From an uncultured Clostridia bacterium (GTDB lineage Bacteria; Bacillota; Clostridia; TANB77; CAG-508), in contig CAKPLV010000001.1 of NCBI GenBank assembly GCA_934167735.1, positions 1 to 32,931 of the forward strand: DNA of 32,931 nt, written 5' to 3'. The notes under the pieces were generated by a model. It saw only the letters and a program-made list of their open reading frames with translations, ran no database searches and was not told the origin of the DNA. Below, in pieces: positions 8,872 to 16,462 of this stretch. Position 1 is the stretch's first letter, and each line of letters opens with the position of its first letter. The translations under genes and the position numbers were made by a program.

Positions 8872-9363
8872 TTAGTTTATGCTATTGTTTTTTAGCCAAG
8901 AAACAGAAAGTTTACTCTTTATTTCTTCTCTAGCCATTTCATTTGTTATTTCATAGTTTGTTGGTGCTATTAAGAAAATTGAATTTGATATTTTTTGTAT
9001 ATGTCCATCTAATGCATATACTCCACCACTAATAAAGTCAACTATTCTTCTAGCAACATCTTTGTTTACATATTCTAAATTAACTATTACAGATTTTTTC
9101 TCTTTTAATAAACTACATATTTCTTCTGATTGTTCAAATGTAGTTGGTTGTGATATAACCATTTTTATAGATTGACTTTGAGCATTATTTATAGGTACAA
9201 CTTTAGCCTTTTTTCCTCCAAAGAATTTTCTATCTTCTTCTTCATCATTTTCATATTCGGCTTTATCGTCATATTGATAAACATCCTCATCTTCCATTTC
9301 TTCTGTCTCTCCTTGGTCCATTCCGAATAGACCCCATACTTTGTCCATTATAGCTCCTGCCAT
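8872..9363 (-). CDS. sepF: Cell-division protein SepF
   Basis: This 163-residue protein polymerises into rings, binds the FtsZ tail and anchors the Z-ring to the membrane. The first residues, AGAIMDKVWGLFGM, form the amphipathic membrane-binding helix. An acidic, disordered linker follows (about 18-55). The globular SepF domain covers about 63-155, with VVPINN, a conserved SVIVNLEYVNKDVARRIVDFISG core and GGVYALDGHIQKISNSIFLIAP, all typical of the family. The start is firm: AGGAGG lies seven bases upstream. Its own promoter is at 9412-9440. In related genomes ylmE, ylmG and ylmH-type genes usually surround it; here they are absent and divIVA follows directly. Confidence 0.97.
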   Translation of the reverse strand: MAGAIMDKVWGLFGMDQGETEEMEDEDVYQYDDKAEYENDEEEDRKFFGGKKAKVVPINNAQSQSIKMVISQPTTFEQSEEICSLLKEKKSVIVNLEYVNKDVARRIVDFISGGVYALDGHIQKISNSIFLIAPTNYEITNEMAREEIKSKLSVSWLKNNSIN

Positions 9364-9411
9364 TTTTTAACCTCCTAATATCTTACACTTTAGTATTCTC
9401 GTTTCGCATAT

Positions 9412-9440
9412 AGTATCTATCTTTTTTTTATTTTTGTCAA
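9412..9440 (-). promoter_or_regulatory. Sigma-A promoter of sepF-divIVA
   Basis: On the minus strand, a perfect TTGACA (9435-9440) is followed after 17 bases by GATACT (9412-9417); an overlapping TACTAT at 9410-9415 would give 19. It lies about 50 bases before the sepF ATG and 13 bases downstream of a phased hexamer array. Confidence 0.75.
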
Positions 9441-9453
9441 TAGTTTTTCAAAG

Positions 9454-9492
9454 TGTAATAAAAACTTAATATTTTTGTAACAGTTTTGTAAC
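9454..9492 (+). promoter_or_regulatory. Four phased hexamers, WalR/PhoP-type response regulator site (upstream of sepF)
   Basis: On the plus strand the hexamers TGTAAT (9454), CTTAAT (9465), TGTAAC (9476) and TGTAAC (9487) are spaced exactly 11 bp apart. The last two form a perfect TGTWAH-N5-TGTWAH box. Read in the sepF direction they are GTTACA/ATTACA repeats, one base off the Pho-box TTHACA. The array fills the gap between the hlyD-like stop and the sepF promoter. The regulator is inferred. Confidence 0.6.
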
Positions 9493-9493
9493 A

Positions 9494-10699
9494 TTATGGA
9501 TTAACCAAAATTTCATCATAATTGTTTATTTTCTTATACCCTTTTATACTTTTTTCATCATATCCTATTTCTTTTAATTCATCTGTTGAATAAGAAGATA
9601 TTATTGAAAATTTATCTGATTTTCTTTCTATTTTTACTAATATTTTGGTTTGAACCCCTGCTTTATTTCTAACAACATAATTTAATCCATTTTCTTCTAT
9701 TATAGCTTGATTAGGTACTTTTAATCCAGTTTTACTCCACCAAATAACATTAACATCTATTTTTCTGTGGTTTATAAGATTTTCATTCATTTCATTAATT
9801 TTAAATATTATTGTTCTTTTTCCACTTTGTTCATTTATATGCACAATCTTTGCATCTGTTTCCATTTTATCTGTTGTTCTTAATTTAACGGAATTTCCAA
9901 CTTTTGCTTCCATTGCTTTATCTGAATCCATTACAATTGCTATATAACATTTAAAATTATCTATTACTTTTCCAGAATCAGTACTTGTTGATACAATTTG
10001 ACCTGTTTTCAATTCTTTTTCTTCTAAAAATTCTTGTGTCATTTGGCTAAAATTATCCTCAGTAAATACATCTTCAAGTCCATCAACTCTATAGGACACA
10101 ATTCCACTCATTGGTGCTTTTATATATTCTGATCCTTTTTTCAAATTATCTTCATATTTTTTTCTTTGTTGAATTAATTTTTTAATTTCGCTATTTTCAG
10201 TTGCTTCTCCAACAAAGTTAATTTTTTTACCAATTAGTGTGTCTATACTATTTTTATATTCAGTTATTTCTTGATAATTATTTAATTGTTTTAATCCTTC
10301 TATTTTTGATTCAATTTGATTTTCAATTGCTTTTATATCTGCAGATTGATTATTTCCTGTATCTTCTTCAAGCAATTTTTGAATTTGATAATCTATATCT
10401 TTTATTTTTCCTGCTGTTTCTTTCTCACTATTACTGTAATATCTGTATATTGAATCATCTTTTGCGACTTTTTGACCTTCTGTAGCTATTTGATAAATTC
10501 CATTTGTATTATTTGTTGATTCTGGAATTTCTTCATCTCTTATAATATATCCAGCTGTTGTTTCTTCAGCTGATATAGTTCCCTGTTTTACAATATAAGT
10601 ATCTGTCGGATTAACAATCAATAAATATAATGCATATGCAATATATGATAAAATCGCAATTACCAATATTATCGCAATAGCCTTTTTGACCTTACCCAA
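9494..10699 (-). CDS. HlyD-like membrane-fusion/adaptor protein, single membrane span
   Basis: This 401-residue protein has an N-terminal membrane anchor (about 6-29) and an extracellular body. Residues 35-90 and 185-240 look like the two halves of a lipoyl/barrel-sandwich domain (IVKQGTISAEETTAGYIIRDEE... and ...YIKAPMSGIVSYRVDG). A coiled-coil hairpin (about 92-185) lies between them, and beta-barrel-like segments follow to the end. This is the HlyD adaptor layout. Similar genes sit beside sepF in many Clostridia, where their role is unknown, so a division or envelope function is more likely than drug efflux; no ABC partner is nearby. The start is TTG, with AGGAG nine bases upstream and no better in-frame ATG. 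It follows miaA by 24 bases. Confidence 0.82.
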   Translation of the reverse strand: MGKVKKAIAIILVIAILSYIAYALYLLIVNPTDTYIVKQGTISAEETTAGYIIRDEEIPESTNNTNGIYQIATEGQKVAKDDSIYRYYSNSEKETAGKIKDIDYQIQKLLEEDTGNNQSADIKAIENQIESKIEGLKQLNNYQEITEYKNSIDTLIGKKINFVGEATENSEIKKLIQQRKKYEDNLKKGSEYIKAPMSGIVSYRVDGLEDVFTEDNFSQMTQEFLEEKELKTGQIVSTSTDSGKVIDNFKCYIAIVMDSDKAMEAKVGNSVKLRTTDKMETDAKIVHINEQSGKRTIIFKINEMNENLINHRKIDVNVIWWSKTGLKVPNQAIIEENGLNYVVRNKAGVQTKILVKIERKSDKFSIISSYSTDELKEIGYDEKSIKGYKKINNYDEILVNP

Positions 10700-10723
10700 A
10701 CTTTTTCACTCCTAATCATTTGT

Positions 10724-11644
10724 CTATTTATTTACATTTTCTAAAATAATTTCAATGTTGTCTTTTTTATCTTTTTCTCCATCTAACCATATTGTCTGCT
10801 TATTTTTCTTAAACCATGTTATTTGTCTTTTTGCATATCTTCTTGTTTCCATTTTGATTTTTTCAATCATTTCTTCTTTTGTTACTTTATTTTCTATGTA
10901 TTCAACTACTTCTTTATATCCCAATCCTTGCATAGCTGTTGGAAATTCTTTATATTTCTTTACTAAATTTTCAACTTCTTCTATCAATCCTTGGTCTATC
11001 ATTATGTCTACTCTTCTATTGATTCTATCATATAGTTTTTCTCTTTCCATATTTATTGCAAATACTTTGTAGTCATATTTTACTTCTTGTCTTGACTCAA
11101 GCTCTTGTTGTGTTTTTGTTTTTCCTGTAGCTTTGTATATTTCTAATACTCTTATAATTCTTTTTTTGTCATTTCTACTTATTTTTTGCATTGCTTCTAA
11201 ATCTATTTTTTTTGCTTCTTCATATAATTTATCTAGTCCTTCTTGTTCTGCAATGTTTTCAAGTTGATTTCTATATTGTTCATCTAGTTTTATGTCTTGA
11301 TATTCAATTCCATATATTAAACTATCAACATATAAACCTGTACCACCAACAATTATTGGTGTTTTTCCTTTTTTTAATATTTCTTCAATTTTTTCTGTTG
11401 CATCTTTTTGAAATTCTGCAACACTATATCTTGTATCTGGTGAAACAAAATCCAATAAATAATGGGGTATTCCATCCATTTCTTCTACTGTTGGCTTGGC
11501 TGTACCAATATTCATATCTTTATAAATTTGCATAGAATCACTTGATATTATTTCTCCGTTTATTTTTTTTGCTAATTCAATTGATAATGCTGTTTTTCCA
11601 GATGCTGTTGGTCCACATATCACTATTACTTTTGGTTTGTCCAT
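10724..11644 (-). CDS. miaA: tRNA dimethylallyltransferase MiaA
   Basis: This 306-residue enzyme transfers the dimethylallyl group from dimethylallyl diphosphate to N6 of A37 in tRNAs that read codons starting with U. The P-loop GPTASGKT is at 10-17, DSMQIYKDMNIGTAKP is at 36-51, and GGTGLYVDSLIYG (about 99-111) forms the substrate channel. The C-terminal part includes QGLGYKEVVEYI and the RRYAKRQITWFKK segment that contacts tRNA. Length and order are normal. It lies 12 bases after the small membrane-protein gene and downstream of mutL, a linkage common in Firmicutes; hfq, which often follows, is absent. Confidence 0.97.
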   Translation of the reverse strand: MDKPKVIVICGPTASGKTALSIELAKKINGEIISSDSMQIYKDMNIGTAKPTVEEMDGIPHYLLDFVSPDTRYSVAEFQKDATEKIEEILKKGKTPIIVGGTGLYVDSLIYGIEYQDIKLDEQYRNQLENIAEQEGLDKLYEEAKKIDLEAMQKISRNDKKRIIRVLEIYKATGKTKTQQELESRQEVKYDYKVFAINMEREKLYDRINRRVDIMIDQGLIEEVENLVKKYKEFPTAMQGLGYKEVVEYIENKVTKEEMIEKIKMETRRYAKRQITWFKKNKQTIWLDGEKDKKDNIEIILENVNK

Positions 11645-11656
11645 TTTTCTCCCTCT

Positions 11657-12085
11657 TTACATTTTTGCTGCAACATCTAAAATTCCTAATTGTATATTTT
11701 TTAAATACATTACTTCTATTACTGAAATTATAATAAATACAATTAGTAATTTAAACAATTTTTGAACAGCTTCTTTTTTACTTATTTCATCAAATTTAGT
11801 ATTACTAAATACTTTTGCAATATATGGCATTAATACTATACCATTTATTGGTGTAAATACCATTACTAATATTTTGCTAACTTCGTGTCTTACTTCATCT
11901 GTTATATAATTCATTCCTCTAGCTGAAAGTGAAAATAAAATACTTGTAATTAGCCAACATACTAAAATTCCTGCTGCACAAAATATAACTCTTTCCATTC
12001 CTTCAAACGCTTCTAATCTATACCATGTAAATCCTACTAGCACTATAAATAATGCTATTACAACTATAATTATAAATGAAGTCAT
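11657..12085 (-). CDS. Small integral membrane protein of unknown function
   Basis: This 142-residue protein has about four hydrophobic spans (near 3-20, 32-52, 75-100 and 113-135). A short, partly charged segment SNTKFDEISKKEAVQKL lies before the last span. I do not recognise a family. The open frame extends upstream to a TTG at 12115 inside mutL. I chose the ATG at 12083-12085 because AGGAGA (12092-12097) sits six bases before it; the upstream TTG has no ribosome site. With this start the gene begins 16 bases after the mutL stop and ends 12 bases before miaA, so it is part of the mutL-miaA unit. Its function cannot be inferred from that position. Confidence 0.7.
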   Translation of the reverse strand: MTSFIIIVVIALFIVLVGFTWYRLEAFEGMERVIFCAAGILVCWLITSILFSLSARGMNYITDEVRHEVSKILVMVFTPINGIVLMPYIAKVFSNTKFDEISKKEAVQKLFKLLIVFIIISVIEVMYLKNIQLGILDVAAKM

Positions 12086-12101
12086 TTTTATTCTCCTATC
12101 T

Positions 12102-14516
12102 TTATTTTCTTGCAAATTTTCTTTCTATATCATATTTTGACATTTTTATTGCTGATGATTTTCCATTAGGACAATTAAATGGATTTGGCCATGACAATAA
12201 TGTATCTAGTAAACGTTCTATATCTGATTGTGTTGTAAGTGTTTGCTCATTTTCTGCTACTTTATGTGCTACTGCTGAAAGGAATTTTTCTTCTACTTCT
12301 TTTTTTGCATTTCTTGATACTGAATTTATTTCTTCTAGTACTTCAATAAACATTTCTTTTGTTTCTAGTTCTAAGCACATTTCTGGTACTCCTGTTAATT
12401 TGATTGTGTTTTCTCCAAATTCTTCTACCATAAATCCTGCTTTTCTAAACATTTTCATATTGTCTTTTGCAATTTCCATTTGTTTTCTATTTAATGTTAT
12501 TATGTCTGGTAATAACATTAATTGAGAATCTTTATTTTCATCATCATAATAGTTTTCTCTTATCTTGTCATATATTAATTTTTCTTTTGCAAGATTTTGA
12601 TCTATTATGTACATTTCTTTGTCTATTTCTACAACAATGTAACTGTCAAATATCAAACCAATGTATTTATATGTAGGTTTTTGATATTCTTCTATATTGT
12701 CAAACATTGATATATTATTACCAAGTTCAGCAATATCATCTACTTCTGTTTTTTCTTCTTCTGGTTTTATTTCATTTTCTTCACTAACAGGTTTTGTACC
12801 AAATAATTTTAAATACATTTCTTCAAATTCTTTTGAGAATCCTGAATTTTCTTCTTTTTCTTCCTTCTGAATTGTATCCACACTATAATGTGTTTCTTCC
12901 TCTTGTACTTGTGGTTCTTCTTGTATTTGTGGTACAACAGGCTCAACCTTTGGCTCTATTACTGTTTTTACTATTTTCTCTAGTTCTGGCTCTATTACCG
13001 GTTTTACTATTTCCTCTTTCTTTGTTTCTATTATAGGTTCTTCAATTGTAGTTACTTCTTCTGGTTTTATTTGAATTGTGTCTTGTTCTTCAGGTATTTC
13101 ATTTAAAATTACTTCTTCTTTTATTTCATGTTTTTCTTCTTGTACAATTTCTGCTTTTGGTTCTTCTATTATTTCATGATTTTTTTCTGTTTCTTCTAAT
13201 TTTGCTTTTAATTCTGGTGATTCTTGTATTAATTTTTCTTTCATTTCTTGAAGTTTTTTTAGTACTTCTTGACTTTTTTGTATTTCAGGAATTGATGTGT
13301 CTATTTCTTCTACTTTTGCTACATTTTCAACATTTCCTGGTTCTACAACTTTTTCTACTGTTTCCACTTTTTCTACTTTGTTTACAGTAGGCATTGGCAC
13401 ACTTCTTGGTATTGAAGGTATTCCATTTAATTGTCTTGCTTTATATATTTGTTCAACTATTGTTTCTACTTTTTCTTTATTTTCGAAAAGTCTATTTTCT
13501 ATTTTTTTAGGTTCTGTTGTACTTATTTCTGCTTGTTCTAGCGTATCTTTTATTGCATGATATACAGCTTTAAATACTCTATTTTCTTCTTCAAATCTAA
13601 CTTCTAGTTTTGCTGGATGAACATTAACATCTACTTTACTTGGGTTCATTTCAAGATTTAATACTAAAAAGCTAAATTTACCCATTGGTATTATTCCTTT
13701 ATATGCTCTTTCTGCTGCTGATGTTAATGACTTGTCTCTAACATATCTTTTATTTACAAAAAATATTTGACTAGATCTGTTTGAACGAGCTATGTCTGGT
13801 TTTCCAATTACTCCACAAACACGAATATCTTCATATTCGTAATTTACATCTATAACTGATTTTGCAATATCTTTTCCATATATACTATATATTACAGTTT
13901 TTAGATCTCCATTTCCATTTGTTTGAATTGCTATTTTTCCAGAATTAATTAATTTTATTGATATTTCTGGATGTACTAATGCTATTCTTGTTATAACATC
14001 TTCTATATATCCTGCTTCTGTATAATCTTTCTTTAGGAATTTGTATCTTACTGGTGTATTATAAAATAAATTGCTTACAGTTATTGATGTTCCAACTGGT
14101 GTTCCTACTTCTGTTTTTTCTAGTATTTTTCCACCTTCTACAACTACTTTATATCCATTTGTTTGTGTAGCCGTTTTTGAAATCATTTCAACTTTTGCTA
14201 TTGAAGCAATACTTGCCAATGCTTCTCCTCTGAACCCCATTGATGTAACAGTGTTTAAGTCATCTGCTGATCTTATTTTACTTGTTGCATGTCTTTCAAA
14301 TGCTATTTCTAAATCGTCTTCAGCAATTCCTTTTCCATTATCTGTTACTCTTATATATGAGATTCCTCCATTTTTTATTTCTACTGTTATATTTGTTGCT
14401 CCTGCATCAATTGAGTTTTCTACCATTTCTTTTATTACTGATGATGGTCTTTCTATAACTTCTCCTGCAGCTATTTTGTTTATTGTTAAATCATCTAATA
14501 ATACTATGTTACCCAT
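12102..14516 (-). CDS. mutL: DNA mismatch repair protein MutL (long linker, degenerate nuclease motifs)
   Basis: MutL couples mismatch recognition by MutS to strand nicking or excision. I use the ATG at 14514-14516, giving 804 residues; the ATG nine bases upstream lies one base from AGGAAGG, too close to serve. The GHKL ATPase is intact, with ENSIDAG (~32-39), DNGKGI (~59-64), GFRGEAL (~94-100) and the MNPSKVDVNVHPAK loop (~290-303). Then comes a linker of about 270 residues very rich in Glu, Pro, Val and Lys, so the protein is clearly longer than the ~620 residues usual in Firmicutes. The C-terminal domain (~610-804) is present, but the endonuclease motif DQHA(X)2E(X)4E reads DQNLAKEKLIYD and CPHGRP reads CPNGKS. 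Nicking activity may therefore be altered. MutS is not in the window. Confidence 0.95.
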   Translation of the reverse strand: MGNIVLLDDLTINKIAAGEVIERPSSVIKEMVENSIDAGATNITVEIKNGGISYIRVTDNGKGIAEDDLEIAFERHATSKIRSADDLNTVTSMGFRGEALASIASIAKVEMISKTATQTNGYKVVVEGGKILEKTEVGTPVGTSITVSNLFYNTPVRYKFLKKDYTEAGYIEDVITRIALVHPEISIKLINSGKIAIQTNGNGDLKTVIYSIYGKDIAKSVIDVNYEYEDIRVCGVIGKPDIARSNRSSQIFFVNKRYVRDKSLTSAAERAYKGIIPMGKFSFLVLNLEMNPSKVDVNVHPAKLEVRFEEENRVFKAVYHAIKDTLEQAEISTTEPKKIENRLFENKEKVETIVEQIYKARQLNGIPSIPRSVPMPTVNKVEKVETVEKVVEPGNVENVAKVEEIDTSIPEIQKSQEVLKKLQEMKEKLIQESPELKAKLEETEKNHEIIEEPKAEIVQEEKHEIKEEVILNEIPEEQDTIQIKPEEVTTIEEPIIETKKEEIVKPVIEPELEKIVKTVIEPKVEPVVPQIQEEPQVQEEETHYSVDTIQKEEKEENSGFSKEFEEMYLKLFGTKPVSEENEIKPEEEKTEVDDIAELGNNISMFDNIEEYQKPTYKYIGLIFDSYIVVEIDKEMYIIDQNLAKEKLIYDKIRENYYDDENKDSQLMLLPDIITLNRKQMEIAKDNMKMFRKAGFMVEEFGENTIKLTGVPEMCLELETKEMFIEVLEEINSVSRNAKKEVEEKFLSAVAHKVAENEQTLTTQSDIERLLDTLLSWPNPFNCPNGKSSAIKMSKYDIERKFARK

Positions 14517-14584
14517 TTTTTTCATTCCTTCCTAAGTACAATTCAGTTTTTACTGCTTTTCTTATGCTATTTTATTACTCTTGT

Positions 14585-14613
14585 ATTTTATCATTTATGT
14601 TTTTTATTATCAA
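14585..14613 (-). promoter_or_regulatory. Sigma-A promoter of the mutL unit
   Basis: On the minus strand, TTGATA (14608-14613) is followed after exactly 17 bases by TAAAAT (14585-14590), about 70 bases before the mutL start. It would drive mutL, the membrane protein, miaA and the hlyD-like gene. Confidence 0.75.
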
Positions 14614-14692
14614 GTATTTTTTCTATATTTTCAACTTAATAATCACTATTAAATAATAATTTTGTTACAATATTCATTTTTATTTTTTTCAT

Positions 14693-14731
14693 TGTAACAC
14701 AAGAAATTTTTTTCGTATATATTTTTGTAAC
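14693..14731 (+). promoter_or_regulatory. Two TGTAAC hexamers 33 bp apart between divergent genes
   Basis: TGTAAC occurs at 14693-14698 and 14726-14731, which is three 11-bp steps apart, but the hexamers between them do not match. A TGTTAC at 14673-14678 is out of phase. This may be a weaker version of the arrays near sepF and rsmD. The rest of the gap 14517-14814 holds the mutL promoter and a candidate promoter for the Cys-rich gene. Confidence 0.25.
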
Positions 14732-14756
14732 ATTTTTTTCCATAAACCATATTATA
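14730..14756 (+). promoter_or_regulatory. Possible sigma-K-type sporulation promoter of the Cys-rich gene
   Basis: AC at 14730-14731 is followed after 16 bases by catattata (14748-14756), which fits the mother-cell sigma-K pattern AC-N16/17-CATANNNTA. No good sigma-A pair is visible for this gene. In such AT-rich DNA chance matches are common, so this stays tentative. Confidence 0.3.
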
Positions 14757-14814
14757 TATTATCAAAAGAAAAATTACAGAGTTTAAATTTTCTTAATTGA
14801 AAGGGGGGTTTTAT

Positions 14815-14931
14815 ATGCCAGAAAATAGAGGTTGTGGTGGATTCGGTTTCGGTGATGACTGTTGCTGGATAATCATTCTTATACTTTTAATCTGTTGCTG
14901 TTGTGGTGGTAACAGAGGAGGATGTTGCTAA
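14815..14931 (+). CDS. Tiny Cys-rich, Gly-rich membrane peptide (38 aa)
   Basis: An ATG behind a strong run of six G (spacing 5-6) opens a 38-codon frame ending in TAA. The peptide has a Gly/Phe-rich start (GCGGFGFGDD), Cys-Cys-Trp, an eight-residue Ile/Leu core (IIILILLI), four consecutive Cys, and a Gly/Arg/Cys tail, giving nine Cys in total. Peptides of this look occur in spore-forming Clostridia and have been given names such as chorion-class high-cysteine protein; in Bacillus the small YjcZ-like spore proteins have a comparable Gly plus hydrophobic layout. A role as a spore-coat or membrane peptide is inferred, helped slightly by the sigma-K-like promoter. A strong terminator follows 15 bases later, so it is a one-gene transcript. 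The good ribosome site and terminator make a real gene likely. Confidence 0.75.
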   Translation: MPENRGCGGFGFGDDCCWIIILILLICCCCGGNRGGCC

Positions 14932-14946
14932 TCCTATAGACATATA

Positions 14947-14979
14947 AAGAAGGCTCCCTTTCGAGAGTCTTCTTTTTTA
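14947..14979 (+). terminator. Rho-independent terminator of the Cys-rich gene
   Basis: A 10-bp stem (14947-14956 with 14965-14974, one G-T pair) with an 8-base loop is followed by a run of T on the plus strand. It separates the Cys-rich gene from the promoter of the vWA gene. Confidence 0.85.
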
Positions 14980-14983
14980 CATT

Positions 14984-15012
14984 TTGTATTGTATTTTTTC
15001 TATTTTTATATT
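14984..15012 (+). promoter_or_regulatory. Sigma-A-like promoter of the vWA surface protein
   Basis: TTGTAT (14984-14989) is followed after 17 bases by TATATT (15007-15012), about 24 bases before the ATG. The ribosome site GAGGTG is at 15024-15029. Confidence 0.5.
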
Positions 15013-15036
15013 ACAATATTGATGAGGTGTTTTAAT

Positions 15037-16434
15037 ATGAAAAAGAAAATATGTTTAACAATATTTTTGTTAATTATTTTAATGGCAAATAGTGTTTTTG
15101 CTGTTTCAACAACAATGCAAATTGTTGAAGACAATGTCTGTACAATAAATTTAACAGATTCATCTAGTCTTGAAAAGAAATTAATTAGTTATGATTTAAC
15201 TAAACATCAAGTAACTTTACAATTAAAAGTAAAAAATGATTCAAAAGTTATTATTCCATCTGGAGAGTTAATGTTAGTTATTGATAGTTCTCAAAGTATG
15301 GATACAGTTGTTTCTGGAACGACAACAAGAAAAGATTTAGTATTAAATTCAGCTAACAAATTAGTTGAAAGTTTACTAACAGCAAATAGTTCAACATTAA
15401 AAATTGGTGTTGTAACATTTTCAACAAGTGCCGAGAAAGATCCAAATACAGGTGCTTTAATTACAGGAACAGAAGCAGATGCTCAAAAAGTTTGTAATTT
15501 AACAAATAACTTGTCACAATTAAAAACTAGTATTTCAGGAATCCAAGGTGTTGGACAATATACTGACCTAGATTCTGGTTTACAATTAGCTAAAAAATCA
15601 TTTTCATCTGAGAACAATAATAAATACATGATTGTATTAACAGATGGGTTACCAAACATAGCTGTTGGTTATAATGATTTAGTTTCATACCAAGGTTTAA
15701 CAAATATAATTAATCAAACAAAATCAACATTAACTTCTTTTGGAAATACAAAAATTATAACAATGTTAACTGGTATTGATAATGAAGAAGCAACATTTAG
15801 ACAAGAAGGAACTCAAATATATACATATGGTGATGTTATAAAAGCTGTTTTTGGAACAGTCGAAAATCCAACAGTTGGTAAATTCTATAATGTAAAAGAT
15901 ACTGATATAGAAAATACAATAACAAATTCAATTTATAGAGATCTACTACCAATTGCAAAAACTTTAAAAAATATAAAAGTTGTAGATTACTTCCCTCAAT
16001 ATATTGTTGATAATTTTGAAATGACATATGTTGATGGAATAGATACTTCAAATGTTTCTGCACAAATAGATACAACAACAAATAGTATTACTTGGAATAT
16101 TGCAGAACTAGCACCAGATGAAACTGCAACTATCCAATATAATTTAAAATTAAAAGATGAATTTAGTGAAGAAATTATTGATAAGATATTAGACACAAAC
16201 GAAAAAGTTGATGTAACTTATGATGATTATGATGGTAATAAACAAAATAAAACTTCAGATGTTACTCCAAAAATTAAATTAATTAAAGATGAAGAACCAG
16301 TTGTTCCTAAAGATGACACTGTTGCACCAGAACCATTACCAAAAGCAGGATCTGCATTTGTTGCAATCGGAGCATTTATATTACTTACAGGTTCAGCTAT
16401 ATTCTTCGGATATAATTCCAAAAAAATAAAATAA
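15037..16434 (+). CDS. Secreted von Willebrand factor A domain protein with LPxTG-like anchor
   Basis: The protein has 465 residues from the ATG at 15037, chosen because GAGGTG lies seven bases upstream and the signal peptide then starts at residue 1 (MKKK, a hydrophobic core to about 20, cleavage probably after VFA at 22). A vWA domain (about 75-300) has the metal-binding MIDAS motif DSSQS at 83-87, a threonine near 176 (QYTDL) and LTDG at 201-204, so it should bind a divalent ion and a ligand. A beta-rich stalk follows (about 305-415). The C-terminus has LPKAG (434-438), a hydrophobic span (about 440-458) and the basic tail SKKIK, the layout of a sortase signal with Ala in place of Thr. It may be an adhesin or pilus-tip-like protein; the ligand is unknown. 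No sortase is nearby. It ends at a shared terminator with mreB. Confidence 0.88.
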   Translation: MKKKICLTIFLLIILMANSVFAVSTTMQIVEDNVCTINLTDSSSLEKKLISYDLTKHQVTLQLKVKNDSKVIIPSGELMLVIDSSQSMDTVVSGTTTRKDLVLNSANKLVESLLTANSSTLKIGVVTFSTSAEKDPNTGALITGTEADAQKVCNLTNNLSQLKTSISGIQGVGQYTDLDSGLQLAKKSFSSENNNKYMIVLTDGLPNIAVGYNDLVSYQGLTNIINQTKSTLTSFGNTKIITMLTGIDNEEATFRQEGTQIYTYGDVIKAVFGTVENPTVGKFYNVKDTDIENTITNSIYRDLLPIAKTLKNIKVVDYFPQYIVDNFEMTYVDGIDTSNVSAQIDTTTNSITWNIAELAPDETATIQYNLKLKDEFSEEIIDKILDTNEKVDVTYDDYDGNKQNKTSDVTPKIKLIKDEEPVVPKDDTVAPEPLPKAGSAFVAIGAFILLTGSAIFFGYNSKKIK

Positions 16435-16462
16435 AAAAATGGACTTTTATGGTCCATTTTTT
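16434..16462. terminator. Bidirectional terminator between vWA gene and mreB
   Basis: An 11-bp stem (16434-16444 with 16452-16462) with a 7-base loop has A-tracts on one arm and T-tracts on the other, so it can end transcripts from both sides. It overlaps the final bases of both stop codons of the convergent genes. Confidence 0.85.

Noticed and set aside
9454..9492. GlnR/TnrA nitrogen-control site (TGTNA-N7-TNACA palindrome)
   Set aside because: The hexamers run head-to-tail with 11-bp phase and not as inverted repeats, which fits an OmpR/PhoB-type regulator better.
12086..12115. Upstream TTG start for the small membrane protein, overlapping mutL
   Set aside because: There is no ribosome site before it, while AGGAGA is correctly placed before the ATG at 12083-12085.
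14989..15036. Upstream ATG extending the vWA protein by 16 residues
   Set aside because: It overlaps the promoter-like -35 region and lacks a ribosome site. The later ATG has GAGGTG and gives a normal signal peptide.
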